From: Sphingomonadaceae bacterium
Lineage (GTDB): Bacteria; Pseudomonadota; Alphaproteobacteria; Sphingomonadales; Sphingomonadaceae
DNA: 7,614 nucleotides
NCBI GenBank assembly: GCA_016462305.1
Contig: JAEMTM010000085.1
Coordinates: forward strand, 1-7,614
Direction: 5' to 3'
A program made the translations under genes and the position numbers. The notes beneath the pieces are model-generated. The model had not been told where the DNA came from. It did no database searches and saw only the letters and a program-made list of their open reading frames with translations. Shown one piece after another: positions 6,407 to 7,614 of this stretch; within the stretch, counting starts at the first letter, position 1; every line of letters begins with the position of its first letter.

Positions 6407-7192
6407 ATGTCCATTGACCTTTCCAAGTTTGAAGCTGGCAAAATATATGACGGCGTTTATGACAAAGACCTGAAAAGCCTTCAGGATCGCTTGTCCGAGC
6501 TACAAGCACGGCACATCCTGCATGAGGCGCGCACCTTAATCATCTTCGAAGGCTGGGATGCCGCAGGCAAGGGCGGCGCAATTAAGCGCATGACCTCTTC
6601 GCTTGACCCGCGTTTTTATCAGGTCTTCCCGATTTCTGCGCCGACCTCAGAAGAAAAGGATAAGCATTTCCTGTGGCGTTTCTGGAACAAATTGCCGGGC
6701 AAACGGGAAATCAGCATTTGGGACAGAAGTCACTATGGCCGCGTGCTTGTGGAGCGTGTCGAGGGGTTTTGCACCGAAGCCGAATGGCGGCGCGGTTATG
6801 ACGAAATCAACGAATTTGAATCGCGCCAAGGCGAGATTGGCACGAAGATTATCAAGATATTCCTGCATGTGACCGCCGAAACACAAGACAAGGTTCTGAT
6901 CGAACGGCTGGATGACCCTAGCAAAAGGTGGAAAGTCACTGCAGAAGATTTTCGCAATCGCGAAAAGCGGGAGCAATATCTCGACGCGCTAAAGGATATG
7001 TTCAAGCGCACGCATACGCATTGGGCACCTTGGACCGTTATCGACGGCAATAATCAAAAGTCGGCGCGCATAGCGGTCCTTTCGCATGTGATCGCAGAAT
7101 TAGAGAAGAGCGTGCCGCAAGAATTTCCGGAGGCCGATCCAGCAATCGTGGCGTTGGCGCAGCGGACGATTGGCTATTCCCCCAAGGGATAG
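6407..7192 (+). CDS. ppk2: Polyphosphate kinase 2 family protein (polyphosphate:nucleotide phosphotransferase)
   Basis: PPK2 enzymes move phosphate between polyphosphate and nucleotides (AMP, ADP or GDP, depending on class), in the cytosol. The single-domain protein has 261 residues. It shows a Walker A loop EGWDAAGKGG (48-57, K55), a Walker B motif ISIWDRSHYGRVLVERVEGF (102-121, D106, R107), the lid region RLDDPSKRWKVTAEDFRNREKREQY (about 166-190) and the C-terminal WAPWTVIDGNNQKSARI signature. The GRVLVERVEGF stretch is like two-domain class II (polyP:AMP) enzymes, whereas SHY in place of SWY is more like class III. Substrate class cannot be settled by eye. The ATG at 6407 is preferred over an in-frame TTG at 6368, because MSIDLSKFEAGK is a normal family N-terminus and GGAAAG precedes it. 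Its last 19 bases overlap the 3' end of greB on the other strand. Confidence 0.92.
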   Translation: MSIDLSKFEAGKIYDGVYDKDLKSLQDRLSELQARHILHEARTLIIFEGWDAAGKGGAIKRMTSSLDPRFYQVFPISAPTSEEKDKHFLWRFWNKLPGKREISIWDRSHYGRVLVERVEGFCTEAEWRRGYDEINEFESRQGEIGTKIIKIFLHVTAETQDKVLIERLDDPSKRWKVTAEDFRNREKREQYLDALKDMFKRTHTHWAPWTVIDGNNQKSARIAVLSHVIAELEKSVPQEFPEADPAIVALAQRTIGYSPKG

Positions 7193-7614
7193 TCTATACG
7201 CAATATTTCCCATTCTTTGGGCCCTGTGGGCAGATTCACGGTTTTGACATCACCCACGCGTGCGCCGCGAAGGGCGCGGGAAAGTGGTGCGTTCCAGCCT
7301 ATGCGTCCGTTGCTCGCATCGGCTTCGTCATCGCCAAGGATTGTGATCGTGCGCTCCACGTCATCGACGTCCGCGATCGTCACGCAAGCGCCGAAGAATA
7401 TGCGGCTTCGGTCCTCTTGCTTGGATGGGTCGAGTATTTGCGCGGCCTTCATCTTTTTGGACAACTGACCCAGTTCCCGATCAATCGCGCGGAGCTTTTG
7501 GCGGCCATAGATATAATCGCCATTCTCGCTTCGGTCGCCATTGCCGGCGGCCCAATGGACGATTTCGACGACTGCGGGGCGGTCGATGGCGAATAATTGT
7601 TCATAGCGTTCGCG
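7174..7614 (-). CDS. greB: Transcription elongation factor GreB, 5' end missing
   Basis: GreB enters the secondary channel of RNA polymerase and stimulates cleavage of the backtracked transcript. The 146 visible residues lack only the start of the protein (E. coli GreB has 158). The frame runs open to the right edge and begins RERYEQLFAIDRPAVVEIVHWAA. The coiled-coil tip GDRSENGDYIYGRQKLREID-like segment (visible residues 26-45) carries the two acidic residues that coordinate magnesium (D27 and E30 in visible numbering). The FKBP-like C-terminal domain follows: RIFFGACVTIADVDD, TITILGDDEAD, GRIGWNAPLSRALRGARVGD and the end EWEILRIDYPLGE. The GDRSEN tip and W-A-A helix favour GreB over GreA (GENGDLKENAEY). 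The stop codon lies within the ppk2 reading frame. Confidence 0.93.
   Translation of the reverse strand, partial: RERYEQLFAIDRPAVVEIVHWAAGNGDRSENGDYIYGRQKLRAIDRELGQLSKKMKAAQILDPSKQEDRSRIFFGACVTIADVDDVERTITILGDDEADASNGRIGWNAPLSRALRGARVGDVKTVNLPTGPKEWEILRIDYPLGE

Overview
This 7.6-kb window is a housekeeping stretch of an alphaproteobacterial chromosome, most likely from the order Sphingomonadales (a Sphingopyxis/Sphingorhabdus/Erythrobacter-like organism). The assignment rests on three things: the protein types (an HdaA-type DnaA regulator, an alphaproteobacterial AspRS and a sphingomonad-style single-domain PPK2), the gene order, and a GC-rich CCCCTCCCGC-type palindromic repeat of a kind I associate with sphingomonad genomes. 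No prophage, insertion sequence, CRISPR array, tRNA or rRNA is visible. No gene looks foreign in base composition.

Layout from left to right: (1) 1-1484, read leftwards, is the purine-synthesis pair purM then purN, with purN cut by the left edge. The two genes are separated by a 104-bp inverted-repeat element at 262-365, whose outer end supplies the Shine-Dalgarno sequence of purN. (2) About 1546-3203, read rightwards from a 61-bp divergent control region, are a secreted DUF2066-like protein of unknown role and hdaA, the DnaA-inactivating partner of the sliding clamp. (3) 3236-4432, read leftwards, is rnd (RNase D), tail to tail with hdaA. (4) A 94-bp divergent region leads to aspS (4527-6311), a class II aspartyl-tRNA synthetase with the His residue typical of non-discriminating (Asp/Asn) enzymes. 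(5) A 95-bp gap holding two mutually exclusive hairpins leads to a PPK2-family polyphosphate kinase (6407-7192). (6) 7174-7614, read leftwards and cut by the right edge, is greB. Its stop codon lies inside the 3' end of the ppk2 reading frame.

The genes serve separate core functions: purine synthesis, replication control, RNA processing, tRNA charging, nucleotide/polyphosphate balance and transcript-cleavage rescue of RNA polymerase. I see no new multi-gene system. The points most worth a second look are small and regulatory: the repeat inside purMN that provides and may sequester the purN ribosome-binding site, the competing hairpins ahead of ppk2, the unusual SHY version of the PPK2 Walker B motif, and the apparent absence of ppk1/ppx from the hdaA-rnd interval.
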